Below are positions 1 through 7,936 of a DNA stretch of 20,587 bases, piece by piece. The notes under the pieces are model-generated. The model was not told the origin of the DNA. It saw nothing but the letters and a program-made list of their open reading frames with translations, and ran no database searches. Position numbers and translations under genes: made by a program. Position 1 is the first letter of the stretch; the number at the start of each line of letters is the position of its first letter. Location of the stretch: IMG/VR virus record IMGVR_UViG_3300010885_013397, positions 1-20,587 of that record; one strand, given 5' to 3'. The DNA comes from a virus.

Positions 1-1256
1 GTTTCTGAAAATGTATCTTGTTCTTCTATTGAAGTTGCTGCCTGTGCTAATGAGAATTTGGGTGCATTTGCATTTGGTATAAGTAATTTGGTTTTATCTA
101 CACTATATATATTTTTAAATGCTGAGATGATTGTGGTTTTTGTATTCACTGTCATACTAACCGATTTATCACCTATCATAAGAGCTCCGGCTCCTATCAT
201 ATTCATAACATCCATCAATGTTCCAAATCTAATAAACGCTTCATCTCCAATAATTTCAGTACCGGATGGAACTTCAACTGTCTTACCTTCAGATTTTACT
301 TCTTCATCATTTATTGATAATCCTAATATTTCAAAACCAGAAGTAGTATCATTAATATTTTCCTTCACATCTTCATCAACATTAACAAAATTTAAAATAC
401 TTGCTATACTTGGATACTTTATTAAACCTTGAATACTTTCACTTTGTTTATTTGATGGAAATCTATTATATGCCATCATAAAACGCTTTTTACCTAAATC
501 CTGTTCCGATGTGATTTGAGATGGTTTAAAAGTTGCTGGTTTTGTTTTCTTTATATTTGCTCTTGTATCAGAATTACTTGTTACTGTCATATATGCCGGT
601 AGTTCTGTAAATCCAGTACACTTAACAGTTATAGTCCATGTATCACCCTCCATAGCAACAGACCCACCACTAATAAATCCTAAATAATTATCATAATGTC
701 CTTCGGATAATGCTCGTTTTTTATTAACTTCAACAAAAGATTGATTTGCACCTACACTTTTTGCATTTAATGCTGGTGTGTACATAGATACACCTTGAAG
801 TGTATTCCATCCCCATTCTAAAAATATTGTATATCCTGGCTCTAAATAATATTTACACAATTCATCTAATTGAGCTCTTGTATATGCTTTTATTGTAAAT
901 GTTGCTTTTCTAGAAAGAGAACCAGCTCCTTCATCTATTTCAATTGTTGTTATATTTGGTTTTGGTCTAAATCCCCAAAATTCACCAGCAGTTCCAACAG
1001 GAGTTACTCCATCCCATTTAAGGCCAATAGTACCACTATGAGAATTATTACCATAAATAGATGGTGCTAATTTATCACCAACACCAGCAAATAATTGAAA
1101 GTTTGGATTTGATAACATCATACACCCCTGACCTACGCCAGAAGAAACTCTTACCCAAGCATTTAGATTTGATACTTTTATAATATCTCCTCTCCTTGCA
1201 TCAAGTTCTTTTTTTACCCAAGGTGCTATATTTGAAAAATGTGGAAAAGCTGACAT
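1..1256 (-). CDS. Large baseplate/hub-type structural protein, N-terminal 418 residues (cut by window edge)
   Basis: An open frame reads without a stop from ATG at 1254-1256 to the left edge, giving 418 residues starting MSAFPHFSNIAPWVKKELD. The gene is incomplete at its 3' end. It starts 6 bases after the stop of the LysM-type gene, so it is the next cistron of the baseplate operon. About residues 105-160 contain beta-rich sequence ending in a strand with FLEWGWN, a pattern I associate with baseplate/hub structural proteins of large myoviruses. Its place after tape measure, 800-aa baseplate protein and LysM protein is where a gp27-type hub or VgrG-like protein is expected. That hub assignment is inference from position; I see no lysozyme or needle domain in the visible part. 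Confidence 0.6.
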   Translation of the reverse strand, partial: MSAFPHFSNIAPWVKKELDARRGDIIKVSNLNAWVRVSSGVGQGCMMLSNPNFQLFAGVGDKLAPSIYGNNSHSGTIGLKWDGVTPVGTAGEFWGFRPKPNITTIEIDEGAGSLSRKATFTIKAYTRAQLDELCKYYLEPGYTIFLEWGWNTLQGVSMYTPALNAKSVGANQSFVEVNKKRALSEGHYDNYLGFISGGSVAMEGDTWTITVKCTGFTELPAYMTVTSNSDTRANIKKTKPATFKPSQITSEQDLGKKRFMMAYNRFPSNKQSESIQGLIKYPSIASILNFVNVDEDVKENINDTTSGFEILGLSINDEEVKSEGKTVEVPSGTEIIGDEAFIRFGTLMDVMNMIGAGALMIGDKSVSMTVNTKTTIISAFKNIYSVDKTKLLIPNANAPKFSLAQAATSIEEQDTFSE

Positions 1257-1262
1257 AACTAT

Positions 1263-1553
1263 TTATTTTGTAAAATTTCTTAATATTGAAATATAATTTT
1301 GTGGTATTCTTAATACAGTACCTTCTTCAAATCCCAAAGGTGCATTATGTATATTGTTTGCTGATGCTATAATCCACCATAGTGTTGGGTCTTCATAATA
1401 TTGAAAAGCAAGTGTATCCAATCTGTCACCAGTTTCTGTCATCACATATACATCATCATCTCTTAATGGAATATTAGGATATATTTTTGGTCTATATACC
1501 TCCTTACCATCAAAAGTTTTTTTTGTTTCGGCTTCGTAATATCTACTTTGCAT
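1263..1553 (-). CDS. LysM-like baseplate protein (gp53 / tail protein X type)
   Basis: A 96-aa protein starting MQSRYYEAETKKTFDGKEVY. Residues about 43-88 carry the signature G-DRLDTLAFQYYEDPTLWW-IIASANN followed by GTVLRIP, which is the LysM fold seen in phage tail protein X, T4 gp53-type and contractile injection system LysM proteins. In those systems the small LysM protein links the central spike/hub to the tube or wedge. Its length matches the short end of the family. The ATG at 1551-1553 overlaps the TAA of the upstream 800-aa gene by one base (TAATG), suggesting translational coupling. A role in the baseplate is well supported by motif and context; exact equivalence to gp53 is inference. 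Confidence 0.8.
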   Translation of the reverse strand: MQSRYYEAETKKTFDGKEVYRPKIYPNIPLRDDDVYVMTETGDRLDTLAFQYYEDPTLWWIIASANNIHNAPLGFEEGTVLRIPQNYISILRNFTK

Positions 1554-3955
1554 TATTGATATTTTTTAAATAATTCAGTACCCTTATCTATTGCGTTACT
1601 AGCATTAGAAAATTTCCTTGATGCTTCTTTTAAATTACCGGCTTGATAAACACTTGCTATATATTTTTTACCATCTTCTTTAACCCATAATTCGTAATTA
1701 TCTTTACCTTCTTTTATAAAGTTTCCTTTACTAGCATCGGGGTTTTGTCTTAATGGTGCTATTGTTGGTAATTTAGTTGCATCTATTGTAGTTGGAGCTT
1801 TTATACCAGACAAATCTTTTCTTTCTAATTTAATCAGCTCAGATGGGTTAAATTTTGGTTTTATTTTATCCAATGATAATCCTACATTATCTGCATCACC
1901 ATCTGATTTTACACTGGTACTAGCACCTTCAGGTCCAAATTTAAATGTATCTGAACTATTTATATCTCCAGCTATTTGTGAATTTTTTGAAGATTCTTCT
2001 GTTGAATATCTTTGACCACCTCTTATTGCTCTTGGTAATTTATCAAATCCATATAGATATCCTTCGTTTGTATTATATTTAGCTTCAAGTAATTTAATAG
2101 TTATAGCAACATCAACAACCATAGGTAATTTATAATTATCCATAGATGTTTCTTCTTTATTTATAGAAAATTTAGCATCATCTGCAATACCACTACCTTC
2201 AGTCATTCCAACGTACCAAGGAGAATTATCATCTATTGTATATGATAAAGATTCAATATAACATTCTCTATTTTTATATAAATTACCTAAAGTAAATTGT
2301 AAAAATGGTGCCCTTGCCCCAATACCACCAGCATAACCTTGTGGATATGCTAATGATGTTAAGAAATTTATTCTTTGCCAAGCGGCAATATGTTGAATTG
2401 GTGTTGTTGAATATACTCTAAAATTAAATGTAAGGCTTCTTTCAATACCTGTATATGTGTAATGACTGAATGGAGTTCCTATAAATTTAGCAGAATCCCA
2501 AGATGGAGATACAGTTTCAGATACACCACTTATAGTTGCTCTAAAATTTACTGCTTTTCCAGTTGCCAATGATTTAAATTTTAATGTTATAAAATCATAA
2601 TCATCTAAGAAAGTACCATCAGATAATTTTAATTTAGTATCAGTTGCTCCCAATTCATATGGAAGTTTTTCATTTAAATAATCTGATTTTATTGCTGATT
2701 CAATTCCCAATTTAGTTCTCATACTAACTTTTGGGTCTATCTCACTATCTTTTCTTTTAGAGTATTGGTTCATAGATACATCATCTCTTGATACTGATGT
2801 TCCACCAATTCCACCATTTGCTAATAGAGCTTCCAATTTAGAGGATAAATCATTTCTTAAAGCAGGTGTATCAGCGGTAGCATCAACTGTAGATGTTTGT
2901 GTGATTTTTTCTTTTGAACCAGGAATTATATCTCCTATATTTAATCCACCTGCAATACTTTGCTGTCCTAATTTTCTAGCACCTGATAATTTAGAATCTA
3001 TTTTATTTTTATTATCAGAAATAAAATCAGTTACTTTAGCTGCTGGGTTATTAATTAAATTTAATGGTAATATACTATCTCCTATCCCTTTTGATTTTGG
3101 AACTAATTGATTAACCTTATTTTGAACCTCAGAACCACCCCCAGCTTCTTTTGTTTCTTTAGCTACTAAAATAGATGAAAGGTCATTTCTTTTAAAATAA
3201 TCTTCATCTCTAGGAGCTATTGTTTCTGAATATTTATCACTACTATTATATTGTACTTCTTCTTTTCCTTTCTTTGCTAAGTTTTGTGCAGCTTGTTTTG
3301 GAGAACCATATAATGCTTTTTTAACTTCGCCTTTCAACAAATCAATACCAGCTCCCAAAAATTTATTTGGTATATCTTTAACAGGTCCTTTAATACTTGT
3401 TGCTAATACCTTACCTAATGTTTTTCCAACAATATTACCCTCTCTACCATTTTTAATAGCAGATAATGTAGCCATAGTATCGTTCTCTTTACCCTCTTTA
3501 AATGATTTATTAAGAACAATTTTAGTTGGAATTAAATTTTGTGGAAATTCTATACCAAGCTTACTTGCTATATTTTCGCCAATTTGTTTTATCTTATTGG
3601 TAGCGTTTCCTATTATACCATTGTTACCGGCAGTTCCACCAGTTGCTCCCTTCATAATCTCAACCATATCGGTTTTTTGATTATTTAATCTAAACGTATC
3701 TACGCCATATATTACCGGTCCACTTAATTTACTTATTACTCTAAGTCCAGTTGTTTCTTCCTCAAATCTAGTTTCTTCTTTTTTAACAGAAGCTGTTTTT
3801 CTTATTCCACTTGCTGCTTTAAATGGTAGGTCTAATAATGCGTTTGATGAATTTATAGGTGCTTCTTTACTATTACGGATATCATACCTTTGGGCAGCCG
3901 TTTTACCATCGTCTAATACTTTGGTCTTAAATAATTCTTCTATTGTCTTACCCAT
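1553..3955 (-). CDS. Large baseplate / tube-initiator-like structural protein (800 aa)
   Basis: An 800-aa protein starting MGKTIEELFKTKVLDDGK. The first ~440 residues are hydrophilic, rich in Lys, Ser and Asn, with short Gly/Ala segments and no domain I recognise. Residues about 445-640 form a compact beta-rich domain (YDFITLKFKSL, FRATISGVSETVSPSW, YTGIERSLTFNFRVYS, SYTIDDNSPWY). This resembles a domain I recall from baseplate proteins of environmental and flavobacterial myoviruses, located between tape measure and LysM genes. The remaining ~160 residues are again Lys-rich and end in a short helical tail. The start lies 5 bases after the tape-measure stop. Position suggests a tube-initiator (gp48/gp54-like) or distal hub protein; that identity is inference. 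Confidence 0.7.
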   Translation of the reverse strand: MGKTIEELFKTKVLDDGKTAAQRYDIRNSKEAPINSSNALLDLPFKAASGIRKTASVKKEETRFEEETTGLRVISKLSGPVIYGVDTFRLNNQKTDMVEIMKGATGGTAGNNGIIGNATNKIKQIGENIASKLGIEFPQNLIPTKIVLNKSFKEGKENDTMATLSAIKNGREGNIVGKTLGKVLATSIKGPVKDIPNKFLGAGIDLLKGEVKKALYGSPKQAAQNLAKKGKEEVQYNSSDKYSETIAPRDEDYFKRNDLSSILVAKETKEAGGGSEVQNKVNQLVPKSKGIGDSILPLNLINNPAAKVTDFISDNKNKIDSKLSGARKLGQQSIAGGLNIGDIIPGSKEKITQTSTVDATADTPALRNDLSSKLEALLANGGIGGTSVSRDDVSMNQYSKRKDSEIDPKVSMRTKLGIESAIKSDYLNEKLPYELGATDTKLKLSDGTFLDDYDFITLKFKSLATGKAVNFRATISGVSETVSPSWDSAKFIGTPFSHYTYTGIERSLTFNFRVYSTTPIQHIAAWQRINFLTSLAYPQGYAGGIGARAPFLQFTLGNLYKNRECYIESLSYTIDDNSPWYVGMTEGSGIADDAKFSINKEETSMDNYKLPMVVDVAITIKLLEAKYNTNEGYLYGFDKLPRAIRGGQRYSTEESSKNSQIAGDINSSDTFKFGPEGASTSVKSDGDADNVGLSLDKIKPKFNPSELIKLERKDLSGIKAPTTIDATKLPTIAPLRQNPDASKGNFIKEGKDNYELWVKEDGKKYIASVYQAGNLKEASRKFSNASNAIDKGTELFKKYQ

Positions 3956-3960
3956 TTTTG

Positions 3961-6546
3961 TTATTTAGCGTATGAGTTTGTACTACCTTTATCTACAACT
4001 GATGTTATTTTAGAAGTAACTTTTTGTCCATCCATATTAACACCAATTTTACCAGATGCTAAATCAGCTCTCAACCCTTTTATTTCAGTTATCAGTTCAT
4101 CCATACCAGCTCCACCACCTGCTGCTCCACCACCCATACCACCACTTAATAAATCGCCGCCACCAACTGCTAAGAACATACCTACTGCTATCATACCAGG
4201 TATCGCCATTAATGATGATACTGCGAATGCTGCTAATGATAGTGAAAGTGCAGCAAAACCACCAGCCATTGCTAATAATCCAGCTGCATTATCCATATTC
4301 ATTAATGGTAATAGGGTTTGCATCATAAGTGTAATACTACTAATCATTGTTTGAATACCCGCGGCAATTGCTGTAACTACATTTACAATTACATCACCAA
4401 TAGTTTGAACCAATGGTGCGGTTAAGCTCAATGCATATGCAAATGGAATTAATGCTAGTCCAAATGCTGCTATTAAAGCAACACCTAAGAATGGTATTCC
4501 AGTTGCTGCAGCCGCTCCTATTGCCTCTAAACCAATAGATAATCCTACCAATCCAGCCCCAGCTGCCTCACCACCTAAAGCAATTCCTGCCAATCCTACA
4601 ATACCAACAGTCATAATACCAAATGCTAATCCAGCTGCTGCTAATACACCAGTTCCAAATAAAGCATTGGTGTTACCCATAGCTTGTAAGCCAACTCCTA
4701 TAAATTCTAATCCAAGCCCTGCTTCAGTACCAAGTGCAGCAATTGCCATTAGAGATGGAATACCAACAAGCATTGTTACTAATCCCAATGCAGTTGGCAT
4801 CAAATTAAGTGCTCCAAATAATACTTTTGTATTTCCCATTTCTTTCAATCCTTCTGCCAAACTTTTTAAACCACCTCCTGATTTTGCACCAGCTGCTCCG
4901 GCAGTATCTCCAGCGGCGCCGGCTTCAGTAGCTTTTTCGGATACAGCTGCTATTGGACTTTTACCTCCTCCAAATAATTTTCCAACAATAGGTATTTTTG
5001 AAGCCATACCTTTTATATCAAATCCCATTTGTGAAAACGAACCACCTAATTGTGCGCCTGCCATCACCATACCACCTAAAGCCTCTAATGATGTTCCTAA
5101 ATATTTATTTAATCCAGCATTAATTGTTTCACCAACTAAACTGAATGTTGCATTTATCTTTCCACCCATTGTAGCTGCTTGCTCCTGATTTGTTACCATC
5201 TTTTGCAATTCCTCTACCGATGTTCCCATCAATTCAGCTGTTTTTTTCTTTTGGAAATAATCCATTTTATTAAATGCATCAACTCCACCCAATGCTCTCA
5301 ATGTTTCTTGAGTTGCTCCTGCTAAATCACCCTGATATGCTAATGCTCTTGCTTTATCTAAATTAATATCTTTACCAAGCATTGCACCTAATTCCATTTC
5401 ATTATTAATAGAACTTTCAAAATCTAAAAGATTATCAGCCAATCCGGTCATAGTTTTTAAACTAACTCCCATCTTAGCGGCTGCTCCAGCAGCTTGAATC
5501 ATATTCTTACCACCCTCTTTACCAAATAATGCAAATGCTTCAGTATTATCAGCCAAATCAGCCATAAGAGCGCCAGGTATTAAACCATTTTGAGCTGCAA
5601 ACTCTTGAGATGCTTTTGTTAAGTTTAATGCTGTTTCTTGGCTATTACCATTTAATCTTGCAAATGAACCAATTAATCCAGCTGCTTCAACCCCACTAAT
5701 ACCCATATTAACGGATATAAGAGATGTTGATGCTTGTAATTCACCAGATACATTATTTATTCCACCAAATTGTGATGCTAATTCTTTTGCATTTGCTACT
5801 GCGTTATCATCAAAGAAAGCAAGTGCAGTTGTTCCAAATTCAGCAATACCACCCAATTCACCTCTAACCTCACCCATCTTACCAAGGAACTTACCAGCCC
5901 CAATAAGACTCATACCAAGTAAACCAGCTGGTCCACTTGTTAGTATAGATGCAGTATCTAATATACCACCAATTGTTTTCTTTATTCCATTATATGCTTC
6001 TAATTGAGCTTCCAATTGTTCCTTTTGACCTTCTGTCATAGAGGAATAATCTCTTGCTAACTGATTTTGATTTTTTAAATTATCAACTATTTCTTGAGAT
6101 ATATTTTGTTGTCTTGCAAATTTAGTAATTTCAGAATCAAATTGGTCCTGTAATATTTGTCTTTCTAATACTTGGTCAGATGTTAATTCAGCTATTTTTT
6201 TATTAACTTCAGCTAAAGTATTTCCTCTTTGAACTGCTAGGTCTGATAAATTTCCAGCTTTTAGCATCATATCAATTCTAGCCATATCAGCCTTTTTTAA
6301 AGGGTCATACATAGATGCCATCGATTTCATATCGTTTTGAGAATCTACATAAGCTTGTCTTTGGCTTTTTTGTATTTTATCATTTATTTGCTGAAGCTCT
6401 CTACCTAATCGTATTCTTTCACGATTTAATTCGTTTTCTCTTTGCGCATTTTGTATCCCCTCCTCATTATAACGATTTATTTGCTGAGTAAGTCTACCTA
6501 ATGCCCCTAATGTGGCTAATCTTTCATTATTTAAGTCTTCTGCCAC
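3961..6546 (-). CDS. Tail tape measure protein
   Basis: An 861-aa protein starting MAEDLNNERLATLGALGRL. Residues 1-190 are strongly helical and charged, with coiled-coil character (RQ, NE, EL runs). A Gly/Ala hydrophobic stretch follows near 190-225. A long series of Ala/Gly/Leu/Ile hydrophobic segments spans about 580-800, as in tape measures that cross the host membrane during DNA entry. A Gly-rich linker (GGGMGGGAAGGG type) leads to a C-terminal piece with DELITEIKGLRADL and VNMDGQKVTSKI, a tail-end motif common in tape measures. It lies after tube and assembly-chaperone genes and before baseplate genes, the canonical place. Scaled against T4 (590 aa for roughly 95 nm), the tail would be about 130-140 nm; this is an estimate. 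Confidence 0.9.
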   Translation of the reverse strand: MAEDLNNERLATLGALGRLTQQINRYNEEGIQNAQRENELNRERIRLGRELQQINDKIQKSQRQAYVDSQNDMKSMASMYDPLKKADMARIDMMLKAGNLSDLAVQRGNTLAEVNKKIAELTSDQVLERQILQDQFDSEITKFARQQNISQEIVDNLKNQNQLARDYSSMTEGQKEQLEAQLEAYNGIKKTIGGILDTASILTSGPAGLLGMSLIGAGKFLGKMGEVRGELGGIAEFGTTALAFFDDNAVANAKELASQFGGINNVSGELQASTSLISVNMGISGVEAAGLIGSFARLNGNSQETALNLTKASQEFAAQNGLIPGALMADLADNTEAFALFGKEGGKNMIQAAGAAAKMGVSLKTMTGLADNLLDFESSINNEMELGAMLGKDINLDKARALAYQGDLAGATQETLRALGGVDAFNKMDYFQKKKTAELMGTSVEELQKMVTNQEQAATMGGKINATFSLVGETINAGLNKYLGTSLEALGGMVMAGAQLGGSFSQMGFDIKGMASKIPIVGKLFGGGKSPIAAVSEKATEAGAAGDTAGAAGAKSGGGLKSLAEGLKEMGNTKVLFGALNLMPTALGLVTMLVGIPSLMAIAALGTEAGLGLEFIGVGLQAMGNTNALFGTGVLAAAGLAFGIMTVGIVGLAGIALGGEAAGAGLVGLSIGLEAIGAAAATGIPFLGVALIAAFGLALIPFAYALSLTAPLVQTIGDVIVNVVTAIAAGIQTMISSITLMMQTLLPLMNMDNAAGLLAMAGGFAALSLSLAAFAVSSLMAIPGMIAVGMFLAVGGGDLLSGGMGGGAAGGGAGMDELITEIKGLRADLASGKIGVNMDGQKVTSKITSVVDKGSTNSYAK

Positions 6547-6551
6547 TTATT

Positions 6552-6776
6552 TTATAATTTTGCTTTTGGAATTTGAGAAAGTATTTTATCTAATTCATGC
6601 TTTTGTTTTTGTATGTATTCCATTTTTTCAATAGCTTCTTGGCTCATCCTAGCTTTTCTAGCTTTAACAAGAACTCTATCAACGGCATTATTTTTTAATC
6701 CGTCAAAAAAAGCATCACTAAATTGTTTAGCTGCTCCAAATAATCCTTCTTGTATTGGTTGTTTTTCTTTTGACAT
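6552..6776 (-). CDS. Small conserved-looking helical protein upstream of tape measure (unknown)
   Basis: A 74-aa protein starting MSKEKQPIQEGLFGAAKQFS. It is lysine-rich and predicted almost fully helical, with an amphipathic segment EGLFGAAKQFSDAFFDGLKNN and a charged C-terminal helix. There is no cysteine or signal peptide. The start is supported by an AAAGGAA element about 7-13 bases upstream of ATG at 6774-6776, one of the few Shine-Dalgarno-like sites here. It is the first gene after the terminator at 6812-6842 and ends 5 bases before the tape-measure ATG, so it is probably co-transcribed with it. I do not recognise the family. A tape-measure partner or minor tail protein is possible from position only. 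Confidence 0.75.
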   Translation of the reverse strand: MSKEKQPIQEGLFGAAKQFSDAFFDGLKNNAVDRVLVKARKARMSQEAIEKMEYIQKQKHELDKILSQIPKAKL

Positions 6777-6794
6777 AATGTTTCCTTTATATTG

Positions 6795-6802
6795 TATAAA
6801 TA
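6795..6802 (-). promoter_or_regulatory. Candidate late promoter element TATTTATA upstream of the 74-aa gene
   Basis: The coding strand reads TATTTATA, ending 18 bases before ATG 6776 and beginning 10 bases after the terminator T-tract. The identical octamer occurs at three other gene starts in this window. It resembles the T4 late promoter octamer (TATAAATA) only in its reverse complement, so the assignment is tentative. Confidence 0.35.
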
Positions 6803-6811
6803 TTGGATAAT

Positions 6812-6842
6812 AAAAAAGTGAGGATTATCGTATCCTCACTTT
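6812..6842 (-). terminator. Intrinsic terminator overlapping the end of the frameshift ORF
   Basis: A perfect 11-bp stem (6815-6825 with 6832-6842; coding strand AAAGTGAGGAT and its complement) closes a 6-nt loop and is followed on the minus strand by T6. The stop codon of the upstream frameshift ORF (6825-6827) lies at the junction of stem and loop, so the last codons of that ORF form the terminator stem. It separates the tube/chaperone transcript from the tape-measure transcript. Confidence 0.85.
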
Positions 6843-7046
6843 AGAACTTTTTGCTTTTGAATTAGCCTTTTTAACTTCTTCAGCTTCTTTTTTCTTTAAT
6901 TCTATTAATTTGTTAAAATAGAATCTCCTAAGATAAATCGGCATATGGTAAACATCTGACCAAGTAAATCCATTACTAAATTGAACCATCTCCCAAATTT
7001 GAGAGTGTAATGTGATTTTATAATCAGGTGGTAGGGTAAAAAAAGC
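6825..7046 (-). CDS. Out-of-frame C-terminal extension of the gp26-like protein (probable programmed frameshift product)
   Basis: In the +1 frame relative to the upstream 267-aa gene, an open segment runs from just after a TAG (7047-7049) to TAA at 6825-6827, about 73 codons. It encodes TLPPDYKITLHSQIWEMVQF, then NGFTWSDVYHMPIYLRRFYF and a Lys/Glu-rich helical tail ending KVRIR. The pattern W-x-x-V-x-F-x-x-GF-x-W-x-x-V-x-x-MP-x-x-LR-x-F-Y resembles second-frame domains of tail assembly chaperones and C-terminal parts of gp26-type proteins. No ATG, GTG or TTG exists in frame before the domain. The first ATG (6987-6989) is inside the conserved block and has its purine run directly abutting the start. 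Translation by frameshift from the upstream gene is therefore the best explanation. A fused product would be about 333 aa. A sequencing error in the T run is the main alternative. Confidence 0.75.
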   Translation of the reverse strand, partial: AFFTLPPDYKITLHSQIWEMVQFSNGFTWSDVYHMPIYLRRFYFNKLIELKKKEAEEVKKANSKAKSSKVRIR

Positions 7047-7049
7047 CTA
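7024..7049 (-). other. Putative +1 (or -2) ribosomal frameshift site at a T7 run
   Basis: Zero-frame codons are GGC TTT TTT TAC CCT ACC ACC TGA; the seven T lie at 7038-7044. The +1 frame is opened by TAG at 7047-7049 and the zero frame closes with TGA at 7024-7026, so the shift must occur in about 21 nt. A tRNA-Phe on the second TTT can re-pair perfectly one base forward (or two bases back) inside the run, giving ...GFF-TLPPDYK. This is seen directly; the mechanism is inferred. Confidence 0.65.
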
Positions 7050-7827
7050 TCCCAAACGGGATATCTAACGCCTCCGTTTCGCCTGTTAATTCTGATACAA
7101 AATTAAATTTTAAATCTAAATCTGGAGAAATTTCTTTTACATATGCTCTAAATGCTTTTGTATCCTTTGCTAAGAAAGAATTCATAATCCATTTATTAAT
7201 AAACCCAGTATCAGTATTACCATCAACCGAGGTAATCATATATTTCATACGAGTTGTAACATCAGTAGAACCACCAGCACCTTTTGCTATTTTTTCCATA
7301 GCTTGAGTATCTTTAGTAATATTTTGTTCATCACCATGAGTTAATAACTTAAATTCAATAGATTTACCATTTGAAGGTAATTTAAATTGATATCTATTTT
7401 TTGAATTTAAAACTGATTCATCAATATCTTTAGTTTGTACTTTAGATAAATCAATAATAACCTCTTGCTTTTCTAAGGTGAATGGGTCAGTAATTTCTAC
7501 TTTATAATCAGCACCATATCCTAAAATACGAGTTGCCAATAAAATAGCGTTTTTATCACCAATTACAATATCATTTGTATTTAATCCCGGTTCAACAACA
7601 ACTGATTCAAATAATCTATCCAACACTAATCCTTTTTTAATAAGATTTTGTGATGCTAAGATATCTTCCTCTCTAGCTGTCATATGTTTAATTTCAATAG
7701 TACCCTTTCTTAATGGGTGTCCTTCAGGATAAACTAATCCTTGAGAAGGTAATTCAATTGTTTCCGTTGGGAAATCAAATTCTCTTTTTTGTGCAACCGG
7801 AGCTGCCGCAATATTCACTTCTGCCAT
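7024..7827 (-). CDS. T4 gp26-like baseplate/tail assembly protein (PF12322 type)
   Basis: A 267-aa protein starting MAEVNIAAAPVAQKREFDFP. Residues about 22-110 show the family pattern: ELPSQGLVYP, then IEIKHMTAREEDIL, DRLFESVV, DKNAILLATRILGYGADYKV. This matches the T4_baseplate (gp26) family, in which LPS-x-G-x-x-Y and a D-x-x-x-L-L-x-x-R-x-x-x-Y-G block are conserved. T4 gp26 (208 aa) is a hub assembly factor. Here the gene sits between tube and tape measure, the position of tail assembly chaperones. It is preceded by its own leader after a terminator and ends in a T7 run with an overlapping +1 ORF, as in G/GT-type chaperone pairs. It probably coats or loads the tape measure during tail assembly; that role is inferred from position and the two-frame arrangement. 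Confidence 0.8.
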   Translation of the reverse strand: MAEVNIAAAPVAQKREFDFPTETIELPSQGLVYPEGHPLRKGTIEIKHMTAREEDILASQNLIKKGLVLDRLFESVVVEPGLNTNDIVIGDKNAILLATRILGYGADYKVEITDPFTLEKQEVIIDLSKVQTKDIDESVLNSKNRYQFKLPSNGKSIEFKLLTHGDEQNITKDTQAMEKIAKGAGGSTDVTTRMKYMITSVDGNTDTGFINKWIMNSFLAKDTKAFRAYVKEISPDLDLKFNFVSELTGETEALDIPFGIGFFYPTT

Positions 7828-7840
7828 AACTTTTAAATGT

Positions 7841-7853
7841 TTTTAAGTTTGTA
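7841..7853 (-). promoter_or_regulatory. Leader element TACAAACTTAAAA (copy 1, gp26-like gene)
   Basis: Thirteen bases, TACAAACTTAAAA on the coding strand, end 13 bases upstream of the gp26-like ATG. The same 13-mer is found in the sheath leader at 10821-10833. The shared element could be a translation enhancer or part of a promoter; function unknown. Confidence 0.3.
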
Positions 7854-7855
7854 TA

Positions 7856-7863
7856 TATAAATA
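7856..7863 (-). promoter_or_regulatory. Candidate late promoter element TATTTATA upstream of the gp26-like gene
   Basis: The exact octamer TATTTATA on the coding strand, 28 bases upstream of ATG 7827 and 27 bases downstream of the terminator hairpin at 7891-7923. It is one of four identical copies located at gene starts. Confidence 0.35.
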
Positions 7864-7890
7864 CATAGAAATTAAAAAATTAGAAAGCAT

Positions 7891-7923
7891 AAAAAAGGGG
7901 ATACTTTTGATATCCCCTTTTTT
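7891..7923 (-). terminator. Strong intrinsic terminator after the tail tube gene
   Basis: A perfect 13-bp stem, 7891-7903 with 7911-7923 (core GGGGATA / TATCCCC flanked by A6/T6), and a 7-nt loop. On the minus strand it ends in a T run, so it terminates the sheath-tube transcript. A-tracts on both sides mean it could work in both directions. It starts 13 bases after the tube stop codon. Confidence 0.9.
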
Positions 7924-7936
7924 TGTTATTTTTAGA

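Noticed and set aside
58-1070. Plus-strand open frames near the left edge
   Set aside because: The minus strand is continuously open from 1256 to the edge with a protein-like sequence matching the operon; the plus frames are shadows of it.
4056-5188. Plus-strand open frames opposite the tape measure
   Set aside because: They are antisense to the Ala/Gly-rich hydrophobic part of the tape measure, where codon bias removes stops; no initiation signal and no recognisable protein.
6828-6989. Independent start of the out-of-frame ORF at ATG 6987-6989
   Set aside because: The ATG lies inside the conserved block and the purine run GGGAG directly abuts it, leaving no ribosome spacing; it would drop the DYKITLHSQIWE segment. 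Frameshift entry fits better, though I cannot exclude a minor product.
6900-7045. A -1 frame open segment after the T7 run (about 43 codons)
   Set aside because: Its translation is not protein-like and it stops at about 6906, while the +1 frame carries a recognisable chaperone-like pattern to the terminator.
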